64,000 nucleotides of DNA, taken from contig QHRW01000112.1 in NCBI GenBank assembly GCA_003220265.1, forward strand, positions 21,372 through 85,371, written 5' to 3'. Positions within the stretch are counted from its first letter, which is position 1. Every line of letters starts with the position of its first letter. This DNA comes from Candidatus Rokuibacteriota bacterium. Lineage in GTDB: Bacteria > Methylomirabilota > Methylomirabilia > Rokubacteriales > CSP1-6. Below, piece after piece: positions 16,242 through 24,249 of this stretch. A program made the position numbers and the translations under genes. The notes beneath the pieces were generated by a model that did no database searches, was not told where the DNA came from, and saw only the letters and a list, made by a program, of their open reading frames with translations.

Positions 16242-16460
16242 ATGACGATTCCCGAGATCCACTGGGCTCCGATGGTCGCCGCGCTGGTGTACGCCACGCT
16301 CGGACTCGTGATCTTCGGCGTGGCGTTCGTCGTCGTCGATCGCTTCACGCCGTACCAGCTCTGGAAGGAGATCATCGACGAGAAGAACTCGGCGCTGGCC
16401 ATCGTCGTCGGGGCGCTGGCCATCGGCATCTCGATCATCGTCTCCTCGGCGATCCGCTGA
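16242..16460 (+). CDS. DUF350-family membrane protein (YjfL-like)
   Basis: A 72-residue protein with two membrane helices (about residues 9-30 and 50-70) separated by a FTPYQLWKEIIDEKNSALAIV loop, which is the conserved signature of one DUF350 repeat. E. coli YjfL contains DUF350 and sits in the yjf locus with SPFH/PspA-like and ATP-grasp partners. Here it lies between the small membrane peptide and the aminopropyltransferase. Function is unknown; a membrane anchor or channel-like role is inference. Confidence 0.85.
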   Translation: MTIPEIHWAPMVAALVYATLGLVIFGVAFVVVDRFTPYQLWKEIIDEKNSALAIVVGALAIGISIIVSSAIR

Positions 16461-16475
16461 CGGGGCGCCGTCCCC

Positions 16476-17969
16476 ATGTCCGCCGCGATCTACGTCACCG
16501 TCGTCGTCGTCGCCACCGCCGGCCTGGTCTACGAGCTGGTGGCCGCGGCGGCCGCCTCCTACCTCCTCGGCGACTCGATCACGCAGTTCTCCACGGTCAT
16601 CGGCGCCTACCTGTTCGCGATGGGCATCGGCTCCTTCCTGTCGCGCTACGTCCGCCGCGGCGTGGCCGCGCGGTTCGTGGAGGTGGAGATCACCGTCGGG
16701 CTGGTGGGCGGCTGGGCGGCGACGCTGCTGTTCCTGGCCTTCGGGCAGACGCCGCACTTCCGCGTCGTCCTCTACGGCGTCGTCGGCGTGGTCGGCGTGC
16801 TGGTCGGGCTGGAAATCCCGCTGCTGCTGCGGCTGCTGCGCGGACGGCTCGTCTTCAGCGAGCTGGTGGCCCAGGTGCTGTCGCTGGACTACGCGGGCGC
16901 GCTCGTCGCCTCGCTGCTGTTCCCGCTGTTGCTGGTGCCGCGCCTGGGATTGATCCGCACCTCGCTCCTGATCGGGCTGGCCAACGCCGCCGTGGGGCTG
17001 TGGTCGACGTGGATCTTCCGTCACGAGCTGGGGCGCACGGCGTTCCTGCGCGGCCTCGGCGTGGCCGGCGTGCTCGTGCTGACGGCGGGCACGGTGGCGG
17101 CCGAGCGCATCACCACGTGGGCGGAAGAGCGGCTTTACGCCGACGAGATCGTCTTCACGCGCACCTCGGCCTACCAGCGCATCGTCCTCACGCGCTGGGC
17201 CGACGACGTGCGGCTCTTCCTCAACGGCCACCTGCAGTTCTCCTCGCGCGACGAGTACCGCTATCACGAGGCGCTCGTGCATCCCGCGCTCGCCGCTCAC
17301 CCGGCGCCCCGCCGCGTGCTGATCCTCGGCGGCGGCGACGGCCTCGCCGCGCGCGAGATCCTGCGCTACCCGGCGGTGGAGTCGGTCACGCTGGTGGACC
17401 TCGATCCCGAGATGACGCGGCTGTTCGGCGACAACCCGCTGCTGCGCGAGCTCAACGGCGGCGCGCTCACCGACCGCCGCCTGCGCGTCGTGAACGCCGA
17501 CGCCTTCATCTGGCTGAGCGCCACCCAGGAGACCTTCGACGTGGCGATCGTGGATTTTCCCGACCCGCACAACTTCTCGCTCGGCAAGCTCTACTCGCGC
17601 TCGTTCTACCGGCTGCTGCGCGCGCGGCTGGCCGCCGACGGGCTCGCGGCGGTGCAGGCGACCTCGCCCATGTTCGCGCGCCGCTCGTTCTGGTGCATCG
17701 CCGAGACCGTGCGCAGCGCGGGGCTGGACGCGCGGCCCTACCACGTCTACGTCCCCTCGTTCGGCGAGTGGGGCTTCGTGCTGGCGGCGGCCTCAGGCTG
17801 GACGGCCCCGCGCGCGTACCCGTCGGGCCTGCGCTTCCTCACGGTGGAGGGGACGCCGGCGCTCTTCGCCTTCCCGCCCGACATGGCCGCGGTTCCCGTC
17901 GAGATCAACCGCCTCGACAACCAGATCCTCGTTCACTACTACGGCGCCGAGTGGAGTCGCGTTTATTGA
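16476..17969 (+). CDS. Membrane-anchored spermidine-synthase-like aminopropyltransferase
   Basis: A 497-residue protein with an N-terminal region of about seven membrane helices (residues 1-210) and a C-terminal class I methyltransferase-fold spermidine synthase domain. The nucleotide-sulfonium motif RVLILGGGDGLAAREI (about 282-296), VTLVDLDPEM and the catalytic DFPDPHN region (about 353-360) are present. Soluble SpeE transfers aminopropyl from decarboxylated SAM to putrescine; membrane-fused forms accompany DUF350/DUF4178 clusters and may act on membrane or peptide substrates. No polyamine biosynthesis genes (speA, speD) are adjacent. Confidence 0.88.
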   Translation: MSAAIYVTVVVVATAGLVYELVAAAAASYLLGDSITQFSTVIGAYLFAMGIGSFLSRYVRRGVAARFVEVEITVGLVGGWAATLLFLAFGQTPHFRVVLYGVVGVVGVLVGLEIPLLLRLLRGRLVFSELVAQVLSLDYAGALVASLLFPLLLVPRLGLIRTSLLIGLANAAVGLWSTWIFRHELGRTAFLRGLGVAGVLVLTAGTVAAERITTWAEERLYADEIVFTRTSAYQRIVLTRWADDVRLFLNGHLQFSSRDEYRYHEALVHPALAAHPAPRRVLILGGGDGLAAREILRYPAVESVTLVDLDPEMTRLFGDNPLLRELNGGALTDRRLRVVNADAFIWLSATQETFDVAIVDFPDPHNFSLGKLYSRSFYRLLRARLAADGLAAVQATSPMFARRSFWCIAETVRSAGLDARPYHVYVPSFGEWGFVLAAASGWTAPRAYPSGLRFLTVEGTPALFAFPPDMAAVPVEINRLDNQILVHYYGAEWSRVY

Positions 17970-18040
17970 AGCTGGGGGCCCCGATATGGCCCCCAGACCC
18001 CCAGCGCTCGGGCCGGCCCGGCAAAGCCGGGGCGGCCCTC
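17970..18040 (-). repeat. Dispersed GC-rich palindromic element, family A, copy 3
   Basis: It begins at the aminopropyltransferase stop with gggggccccgatatggccccc, then C-runs and a cccggcaaagccgggg hairpin. It has the same overall order as copy 2, in the reverse orientation to copies 1, 4 and 5. Confidence 0.55.
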
Positions 18041-18136
18041 GTCAAGCCCCGTGTTGACACGCCGCCACCTCCTCGCCGGGGCGGCCCTCGTCAAGCCGTG
18101 TTGACACGCCGCCAGCTGCTCGCCGGGGCGGCGCTC
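18029..18136 (+). repeat. Tandem duplication of the flavoenzyme start region
   Basis: A unit of 47-49 bases that includes GTGTTGACACGCCGCCA and the Tat-signal codons occurs twice (from 18029 and 18078), and a third copy of the ggggcggcSctcg part begins at 18125. The first copy can start a short frame with a Tat-like twin-Arg sequence but it stops after 17 codons. Confidence 0.75.
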
Positions 18137-19705
18137 GCGGTGGCGGCGGGTGGGTGCCGGCCGAGCGCGGCGGCGCCGATCGAGGGGGCGATCGTGGGCG
18201 CCGGCCATGGTCTGGGCCATCGCTTGCGCGACGGCGGGGCGTGGCCGCCGCCGGCGCGGACCGAGCGCGTCGCGGTGGTGATCGTCGGCGGCGGCGTGGC
18301 CGGCCTCGGCGCGGCCTGGCACCTCGCGCGCTCCGGGGTCAAAGACCTCGCCGTGCTCGAGCTGGAAGACACGCCGGGCGGCAATGCGCGCGCCGGCGCG
18401 TCCGCCGTCACCGGCTATCCGTGGGGCGCGCACTATCTGCCGCTGCCGGGTCCGACGGCGACAGACGTGCGCACGCTGCTGCGGGAGCTCGGCGTCATCG
18501 AAGGCGTGGCACGCGATGGGCGGCCGCGCTACGACGAGCGTCACCTCTGTCACGCGCCGCAGGAGCGGCTCTTCGCTCACGGCCGCTGGCACGACGGGCT
18601 GTTTCCCGCCATCGGCGCCACGGCGGACGATCGCGCGCAGCTCGAGCGCTTCCGGCTCGAGATGGACGGCTTCCGGCGCTGGCGTGACGGCGCCGGCCGG
18701 CGCGCGTTCGCCATCCCGCGCGCCGCCGGCGCGCCGGGCGCCTTCGCCGAGCTGGATCGTCTGTCGATGGCCGACTTCCTCGCCCGGCGCGGCTACACCT
18801 CGGCGCGGGTGCGCTGGTGGATCGACTACGGCTGCCGCGACGACTTCGGCACCGATCTCGCCGGCACCTCCGCGTGGGCGGCCGTCCACTACCACGCCGC
18901 GCGCGACCCCGATCCGGAGTACGGCGACGTCGTCCTCACGTGGCCCGAGGGCAACGGCTGGCTCACGCAGCGTCTGGCCGAGCCGGTCGCGGATCGCGTT
19001 CGCGTGGGCCATCTCGTCGTCAACGTCGAGCCCGCCGGCGATCGCGTCGCGGTCGATGCGTGGGACGCCCGTGCCGCGCGCGGCGTGCGCCTGCTGGCGC
19101 GCGAGGTCGTGCTGGCCTGCCCTGTCCTCGTCGCCGCGCGCCTCTACCGTCCGTGGCGCGAGCGGCCGCCGGCGTTCGCCGCGGCCTTCCGCTATGCGCC
19201 GTGGCTCGTGGCCAATCTCCACGTCGATCGCCGCCCGGCGGGCGCGGGCGGCGCCGCGCCCGCGTGGGACAACGTGATCTACGAGGGCGCCGGCCTGGGC
19301 TACGTCGACGCCATGCACCAGTCGCTGCGCAGCCACGACGGCCCGACCGTCCTCACGTACTACCGGCCGTACGCCGGCCCCGACCCCGCGGCGGCGCGGC
19401 GCGCGCTGCTGGACGCCTCGTGGTCGGCCCTGCGCGACGAGGTGCTGCGCGACCTCGCGCGTCCGCATCCCGATCTCGCACGCGAGGTGCGCCGGCTCGA
19501 CGTGATGCGTTACGGCCACGCCATGGTGCGGCCGGAGCCGGGCCTGTCCACCGGCGGCGCCCTCGCCGCGGCCGGCGCCGCGCTCGCGGGACCGGTGCAC
19601 CTGGCCCACGCCGACCTGTCCGGATTCTCCTTGTTCGAAGAGGCGTTCGACTGGGGTACGCGCGTGGCGGCGCGTGTGCGCGCACGTCTGCCACGATTCT
19701 CTTGA
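18098..19705 (+). CDS. Tat-exported FAD-dependent oxidoreductase
   Basis: About 535 residues. The N-terminus TRRQLLAGAALAVAAGGC has a twin-arginine motif, hydrophobic core and a Cys that may be lipidated. Then VVIVGGGVAGLGAAWHLA (about 64-81) is a dinucleotide-binding GxGxxG followed by LELEDTPGGNA, the FAD amine-oxidase/phytoene-desaturase-like pattern. GTG 18098 is chosen because it places the Tat signal at the N-terminus (TTG 18101 is alternative). Following the DUF350-aminopropyltransferase genes, it could oxidise an amine outside the cytoplasm; this is inference. Confidence 0.83.
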   Translation: MLTRRQLLAGAALAVAAGGCRPSAAAPIEGAIVGAGHGLGHRLRDGGAWPPPARTERVAVVIVGGGVAGLGAAWHLARSGVKDLAVLELEDTPGGNARAGASAVTGYPWGAHYLPLPGPTATDVRTLLRELGVIEGVARDGRPRYDERHLCHAPQERLFAHGRWHDGLFPAIGATADDRAQLERFRLEMDGFRRWRDGAGRRAFAIPRAAGAPGAFAELDRLSMADFLARRGYTSARVRWWIDYGCRDDFGTDLAGTSAWAAVHYHAARDPDPEYGDVVLTWPEGNGWLTQRLAEPVADRVRVGHLVVNVEPAGDRVAVDAWDARAARGVRLLAREVVLACPVLVAARLYRPWRERPPAFAAAFRYAPWLVANLHVDRRPAGAGGAAPAWDNVIYEGAGLGYVDAMHQSLRSHDGPTVLTYYRPYAGPDPAAARRALLDASWSALRDEVLRDLARPHPDLAREVRRLDVMRYGHAMVRPEPGLSTGGALAAAGAALAGPVHLAHADLSGFSLFEEAFDWGTRVAARVRARLPRFS

Positions 19706-19731
19706 CCTCCCGCCCGGCCGCGCCCTAGGGT
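19702..19731 (+). promoter_or_regulatory. Promoter of the 19.7 kb membrane protein gene
   Basis: TTGACC (19702-19707), an 18-base spacer and TAGGGT (19726-19731). The -10 box ends 7 bases before the ATG at 19739, and no Shine-Dalgarno is present, so a leaderless message is predicted. Confidence 0.6.
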
Positions 19732-19738
19732 CGATTCA

Positions 19739-20545
19739 ATGCCGGATTCGTACGAAAACGTTCCCCATGGAGAGCCGAAGCCCGACGTGCCGCGCTGGGA
19801 TCCCGCGGCCAACGTCCCCCGCTGGCAGCCGCCCGTCCAGGAAGCGTCGGTCGTCATCTCCGACGACGATGCCGCCACACGCCGCGCGCCGATCGCGCGC
19901 GTGTCGCCGCTCTCGCAGCCGTTCGACTTCTGGCGCGTCCACCCGTGGCTGGTCGTGTGGCTGTGCGTGTTCCTGGCGCCCGTGGCCGTGGTGCTGTTGC
20001 GCCTCGCCGACGAGTGGGGCTTCGAGGGGCTGGTGGCGCCGCTGCAGTGGGCGCTCCTCGCGTTCTTCGCCGTCGCGCTGCTGCGCGGCGTCCTCTTCAG
20101 CGCGCCGCGCTCGGCGATGCGCCTCGGCGTCGGCGTGGCGGCGGCGCTCGGTGTGGGCGCCGTCCTGCTGTGGCCGATGACACAGATCAGCCTGGGCCGG
20201 GTGATCTGCCCGTCCCGCGCGGGCAGCGACCGCGGCGTGCAGGCGGCGGCGGTCGCGCTCCAGGCATGGCAGCGGGGCGAGACCGGAAGCCGCGCGTGGC
20301 GTGGCGGCGAGCCGGACGCGGGGTGGCTCGAGACCGCGCGCAGGATCCGCCTGCTCGAGTACCAGCTCGTCGAGACCGGCTGCTTCGACCGCGTGGCGCC
20401 GATCGACGCGCACCGCACGTGGCACGACTTCCGGGTGACGATCCGGGAGGGAGAGCGCGCGCCGCTGTCGAAGCTCGTCGTGGTGCACACCGTGACCGAG
20501 AGCGGCAGCTGGAAGATCACCGGCGTCGAAGGACCGCTGCCGTGA
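19739..20545 (+). CDS. Membrane protein of unknown function
   Basis: A 268-residue protein. A polar, Pro-rich N-terminal tail (residues 1-60) is followed by three membrane helices (about 68-90, 100-118 and 126-146) and a C-terminal soluble domain containing CPSRAGSDRGVQ, an RLLEYQLVETGCFDR region and a beta-rich end (about 190-268). No family is recognised. Its stop overlaps the GTG of the next gene (GTGA), so the two are co-translated. It has its own promoter and may be separate from the SPFH cluster upstream. Confidence 0.75.
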   Translation: MPDSYENVPHGEPKPDVPRWDPAANVPRWQPPVQEASVVISDDDAATRRAPIARVSPLSQPFDFWRVHPWLVVWLCVFLAPVAVVLLRLADEWGFEGLVAPLQWALLAFFAVALLRGVLFSAPRSAMRLGVGVAAALGVGAVLLWPMTQISLGRVICPSRAGSDRGVQAAAVALQAWQRGETGSRAWRGGEPDAGWLETARRIRLLEYQLVETGCFDRVAPIDAHRTWHDFRVTIREGERAPLSKLVVVHTVTESGSWKITGVEGPLP

Positions 20546-21681
20546 GCGACTTCAGCGACATCGAACAGTTCGGGCGCGAGCATGGCGACTGCGGCGGCAT
20601 CACGCCGACCGCGGTATCGCAGGACGACGGCGGCTTCGTCTTGACGCTGACGTGCGCGTGCGGCGCCTTCCTGGATCGCTGGATCACGGCGGAGGACGCG
20701 AATCAGCCGCTGCCGCTCCCCGAAGAGCTGATCGTGCCGGCCGCGGCCCCGGCGGCGCCCGCGCCCGCTGCGCCGCCGGCGTCCCGCGCGGCGCCGCGGC
20801 GGACGGTGACGCCCAGCGCGGATTACGACGCCGTGCTTCGCGCGGCCGTCGAGGCCGAGGAGGCGGCTCCACCCGCGCGGCCCGCCCCGCCGCCGCCCCC
20901 CGCGCCCAAACGCGCCCCGTCCCCCACGGCGCCCACGCCGGCGCCGAGCAGCGACCTCGCGACACTGGTGCGTGAGCTCCGGGCGAAGCCGCCCGGATCG
21001 GACGCGACACGGGCGCGCAGCGGACCGGCCAGGCTGAACCTCGATGCGACGATCGACACCGCGCTCAGCGAGCAGGATGCGCGCGCCAAAGGTGAGGTCA
21101 AGGGGCGCCGCGACTATCGCATCCTCTGGCTGGTGCTCGTCGTGCTCGTCACGGTCGGCGCCTCCACCGGGATCTACGTGATGACCGGCCCGGACACGCC
21201 GCCGGTGCCGCCGGCCGCCTCAGTGCCCCCACCGCGCCCGCCCGAGCAGCAGCGGCGCGCCGAGTTCGACGAGGTGATGAAGTCACTGCGACAGTTGCAG
21301 CGCGTCAGCTCGCTCGGCACGGACCCGGCGGTGTATTCGAGTCGGGTGATCTTCGCGAAGGTCGATGTGGAGCGCTTCATGGCCGAGACACCGCCCGGAC
21401 CCAGCCGGAGCGGCGTGCGGGAGGTGCTCGACGTCCACGTCCTGGCTGCCGCCGCCTTGAAGGCGCGCGAGCTCCGGCAGAAGGACGTGTGGGAGGGGCT
21501 CGGTCGCGACACGGCCATCGACCTCTGCCCGGCGGTCAGGAGCGCCGTGGACTCCGCGGAGACGCTGGCGAACGCCTCGCGCGCGCAGGCGCGCGGCGTC
21601 GCGGTCGCCGCCGCGATCCCGCTGCTCTGGGAGTGCGCGGCCGAGAAGATCGCCGCGCTCGAGGCGGCCCCGGGCCAGTAG
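20542..21681 (+). CDS. Pro/Ala-rich membrane protein of unknown function
   Basis: About 379 residues: an N-terminal beta domain with GDCGG, CACGA and a WITAEDANQPLPLPEEL strip (1-55), a long Pro/Ala linker (about 60-145), one membrane helix (about 192-216) and an extracytoplasmic, mostly helical C-terminal domain with conserved Cys (LCPAVRSAVD, LLWECAAEK). Start GTG 20542 overlaps the upstream stop. The linker composition resembles proteins that span the periplasm, but no homologous family is recognised. Confidence 0.72.
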   Translation: MSDFSDIEQFGREHGDCGGITPTAVSQDDGGFVLTLTCACGAFLDRWITAEDANQPLPLPEELIVPAAAPAAPAPAAPPASRAAPRRTVTPSADYDAVLRAAVEAEEAAPPARPAPPPPPAPKRAPSPTAPTPAPSSDLATLVRELRAKPPGSDATRARSGPARLNLDATIDTALSEQDARAKGEVKGRRDYRILWLVLVVLVTVGASTGIYVMTGPDTPPVPPAASVPPPRPPEQQRRAEFDEVMKSLRQLQRVSSLGTDPAVYSSRVIFAKVDVERFMAETPPGPSRSGVREVLDVHVLAAAALKARELRQKDVWEGLGRDTAIDLCPAVRSAVDSAETLANASRAQARGVAVAAAIPLLWECAAEKIAALEAAPGQ

Positions 21682-22165
21682 CGCGTCCGGCCAGCCGCGC
21701 GAGCGGCGCGCCCGTCAGCCGCGTCAGCACCCACTCCTTGCGAAAGCCGGCGCCGAGCGCGCGATAGAACTTCATCGCCGGCCGGTTCCAGTCGAGCACC
21801 GCCCACTCCATCCGTCCGCAGCGGCGGCGCATGGCGATGCGCGCCAGCGCCCGCAGCAGCGCGACTCCGGCGCCCCGCCCGCGCTCGCTGGGCAGCACGA
21901 AGAGATCCTCGAGATAGAGCGTGGGGCGCGCCAGGAACGTGGAGTAGGTGAAGAAGTAGAGCGCGAAGCCCACCGGCCGCCGCGCGCGGCGGCAGATGAG
22001 CGTCTCGAAATAGCGCGGGCGGCCGAAGCCGTCGCGGCGGATGCCGGCCGCCGTCGCCACGCACTCGTGCAGGAGGCGCTCGTAGTCGGCGAGCCCGCGG
22101 ATGAGCGCGAGGATGGTGGGGACGTCGCGCCGGGTGCCTCGGCGGATCGTGAGGGCAGCGGCCAC
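21536..22165 (-). CDS. GNAT acetyltransferase, SSAT-like
   Basis: The N-terminal 150 residues are a clear GNAT domain of the diamine N-acetyltransferase (SSAT) type: GLADYERL (25-32), GFALYFFTYSTFL, LYLEDLFVLPSERGRGAGVALL (Q/RxxGxG/A CoA loop, about 83-104) and WNRPAMKFYRALGA. The last 40-60 residues are Arg/Pro/Ser-rich and lie over the convergent plus-strand gene (21536-21681), so the true protein may end earlier through a sequencing or reading frame error near 21690. SSAT-type enzymes acetylate polyamines, which is interesting near a membrane aminopropyltransferase. Confidence 0.8.
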   Translation of the reverse strand: MAAALTIRRGTRRDVPTILALIRGLADYERLLHECVATAAGIRRDGFGRPRYFETLICRRARRPVGFALYFFTYSTFLARPTLYLEDLFVLPSERGRGAGVALLRALARIAMRRRCGRMEWAVLDWNRPAMKFYRALGAGFRKEWVLTRLTGAPLARLAGRATGPGPPRARRSSRPRTPRAAGSRRRPRRRAPARARRSPASPRSPRRS

Positions 22166-22175
22166 GCGGCGGGCG

Positions 22176-23504
22176 TCAGGCGGCCGCGACGGCCAGCAAC
22201 ATCTCGGTGTACGCGCGCGCCCCCAGGCGCACGTTCTCCACGGAGATGCGCTCGTCGTTGCCGTGGATGCGCCGGTATTCCCCCTCGTCGAGCACGAAGG
22301 GGCTCCAGCCGTAGCCCTGCAGGCCGAGGCTGCGGAACACCCAGTTGTCCGTGAAGCCGGTGAGGATACCGGGCGCGATGACGGCCCCCGGCATGCGGAC
22401 GCGCAGCGAGTCGGCCAGCGCCTTGTACAGCTCGGTGTCGGGCGGCGAGAGGTTGGGGACCTTCGGCGTGCGCACGGTGGTGACCTCGATGCGCTCGTCG
22501 GCGATGACGCTCCGCACCCACGCCAGGATCTCGCCGGGATCGTCGCCCGCCAGCATGCGGCAGTCGATCTCGGCCACCGCCTCGGGCGGGATCACGTTGA
22601 TCTTCTCGCTGGCCTTGAGGATGTTCACGGCGAAGGTCGTGCGCACCAGCGCGGCGTGCTGGCGGTTGGCCAGGAAGCGCGCGCGGAACGACGGCTCTCG
22701 CAGCGACGCCTCCACGTCCTCGTAGCCGGCCGCGTCCGCCTCCGGCAGCACGCGGGCGAGCTGGCGGAAGTACTCGGCGATCTCCGGCAGCACGCGCGGC
22801 GGCCGCTCGGCCGCGAGCAGCCGGCCGAGCGCGCGCACGAGCCGGTGCGGCGCCGTGTCCGGCCACGGCTGCGAGCCGTGCCCGGGCTCGCCGCGCGCGG
22901 TGAGCTTGAGGGGCAGGCCGGTCTTCTCCGAGATGATGATGATGCCGAGCGGCGCGCGATAGCCGGCGTCGTGGTCGATCCCGGCCAGCTCGGACAGCGC
23001 GTACTCGGCGCCGTTGAGCCATGACCGCCGCTGCTCGGCCACGAAGCGCGCGCCGAAGGCGCTGCCGGCCTCCTCGTCGGCGGTGGCCAGCAGGATCAGG
23101 TCGCGCTTGAGCGGGATGCGCGCGCGCTTGATGGCCAGCAGCGCGGCGAGCTGGGCGACGCCGGTGGACTTCATGTCCAGCGCGCCGCGGCCCCAGAGAT
23201 AGCCGTCCTTGACGACGCCGCCGAAGGGATCGACGGTCCAGTAGCGCCGGTCGGCGTACACGACGTCGATGTGATGGTGGAGCACGATGCCGCCCAGCGA
23301 GCCGTCGCCCACGACCCGCGCGACGAGATTGGCGCGGCCCGGCGCCGACTCCGCGATCTCGGTCGCGATGCCGTCGCGCGCGAGCACCTCGGCCAGGAAG
23401 CGCGCCCCCGCGATCTCGTTGCCGGGCGGGTTCGTCGTGTCGATCGCCAGGTACCGGCGCAGCAGCGCGACGTTCTCGTCACCGAGGGCAGCCCAGTCGA
23501 TCAT
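22176..23504 (-). CDS. M20-family metallopeptidase/deacylase
   Basis: A 442-residue protein of the M20 (ArgE/DapE/CPG2) family. Motifs are HHHIDVVYAD (metal His/Asp, about residues 75-84), GRGALDMKST (bridging Asp, about 103-112), ATADEEAG (general-base Glu and metal Glu, about 139-146) and a dimerisation-domain His in GHGSQP. Substrates are peptides or acyl-amino acids. ATG 23504 is preferred over an upstream extension that overlaps the M15-like gene. It lies 20 bases downstream of the M15-like gene and 10 bases upstream of the acetyltransferase. Confidence 0.9.
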   Translation of the reverse strand: MIDWAALGDENVALLRRYLAIDTTNPPGNEIAGARFLAEVLARDGIATEIAESAPGRANLVARVVGDGSLGGIVLHHHIDVVYADRRYWTVDPFGGVVKDGYLWGRGALDMKSTGVAQLAALLAIKRARIPLKRDLILLATADEEAGSAFGARFVAEQRRSWLNGAEYALSELAGIDHDAGYRAPLGIIIISEKTGLPLKLTARGEPGHGSQPWPDTAPHRLVRALGRLLAAERPPRVLPEIAEYFRQLARVLPEADAAGYEDVEASLREPSFRARFLANRQHAALVRTTFAVNILKASEKINVIPPEAVAEIDCRMLAGDDPGEILAWVRSVIADERIEVTTVRTPKVPNLSPPDTELYKALADSLRVRMPGAVIAPGILTGFTDNWVFRSLGLQGYGWSPFVLDEGEYRRIHGNDERISVENVRLGARAYTEMLLAVAAA

Positions 23505-23523
23505 CGTGCTCTCCTGCGGGCGG

Positions 23524-24249
23524 CTAGCTCGTGGGCGGGGACGGCCGGCCGACGTGCACGTGCGCGCCGGTGGCCACGCCGGGCTGGGCGGCGCGGAACG
23601 CGAGGAACGGGATCGAGCGCGTGCGCAGGAACTCCATGAGCGCACGGCCCTCGGCGCTGTCGGGGTGCACCGCGACGTCGAGCGCCTCGTGGTGATCGAA
23701 GCCGAGGCGGTCGTGCACCGGCGTCTGCCCGCGCGCACTGACCGGCAGCGGGCGATGGAAGCGCTCGACGAAGAAGCGCTCGAGCGCGGGGAGCTGGGCC
23801 AGCGACCACGCCGCGCGGCCGTCGTGCCGGATGAGCGTGGCGCCCGCGCGCACCTCGCCCGGCGCCGTGGGCGGCAGGGCCGCCAGCTCGCGGGCCGCCT
23901 CGGCCTCCGTCGCGACCATCTCCGCCTCGCGCATGGAGGTGCGCGTGCGCTCGGCGTCGTCGCGCGCGGCCGTCAGGGCGCGCTCGGCGCTCTCGACCTC
24001 GGCGGGCGCCACCAGTCCCTCGGCGACGAGCGCCTGCTGGCGCTCGAGCGCGCGCTCGGCGCGGGTCACCGCGGCTTCGCGCAGCGGCAGCAGCGCGTCC
24101 AGGCTCTCGCGATAACGGCGCGCGGCCTCGGCCTGCGCGGCGCGCGCCGCCTCCAGCTCGCGCGGGGCGCCGGGCGCCGGCGGCGACGCCGTCGCGGCGC
24201 CGGCGGCCAGCGTGGCGACGAGGCCGAGCGCGGCCAGCACGCGGCTCAT
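23524..24249 (-). CDS. Exported coiled-coil protein with M15-like C-terminal domain
   Basis: About 241 residues: a signal peptide (MSRVLAALGLVATLAAGAATA), an Ala/Glu/Arg-rich helical coiled coil (about 25-125) and a C-terminal domain with HDRLGFDHHEALDVAVHP (about 180-197) and GAHVHVGRPS at the end. The H-x-A-x-D and HxH patterns resemble zinc-binding D-Ala-D-Ala carboxypeptidases of the M15/VanY type, so a cell-wall or periplasmic hydrolase is plausible. ATG 24249 overlaps the stop of the mutarotase gene (ATGA). Confidence 0.68.
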   Translation of the reverse strand: MSRVLAALGLVATLAAGAATASPPAPGAPRELEAARAAQAEAARRYRESLDALLPLREAAVTRAERALERQQALVAEGLVAPAEVESAERALTAARDDAERTRTSMREAEMVATEAEAARELAALPPTAPGEVRAGATLIRHDGRAAWSLAQLPALERFFVERFHRPLPVSARGQTPVHDRLGFDHHEALDVAVHPDSAEGRALMEFLRTRSIPFLAFRAAQPGVATGAHVHVGRPSPPTS

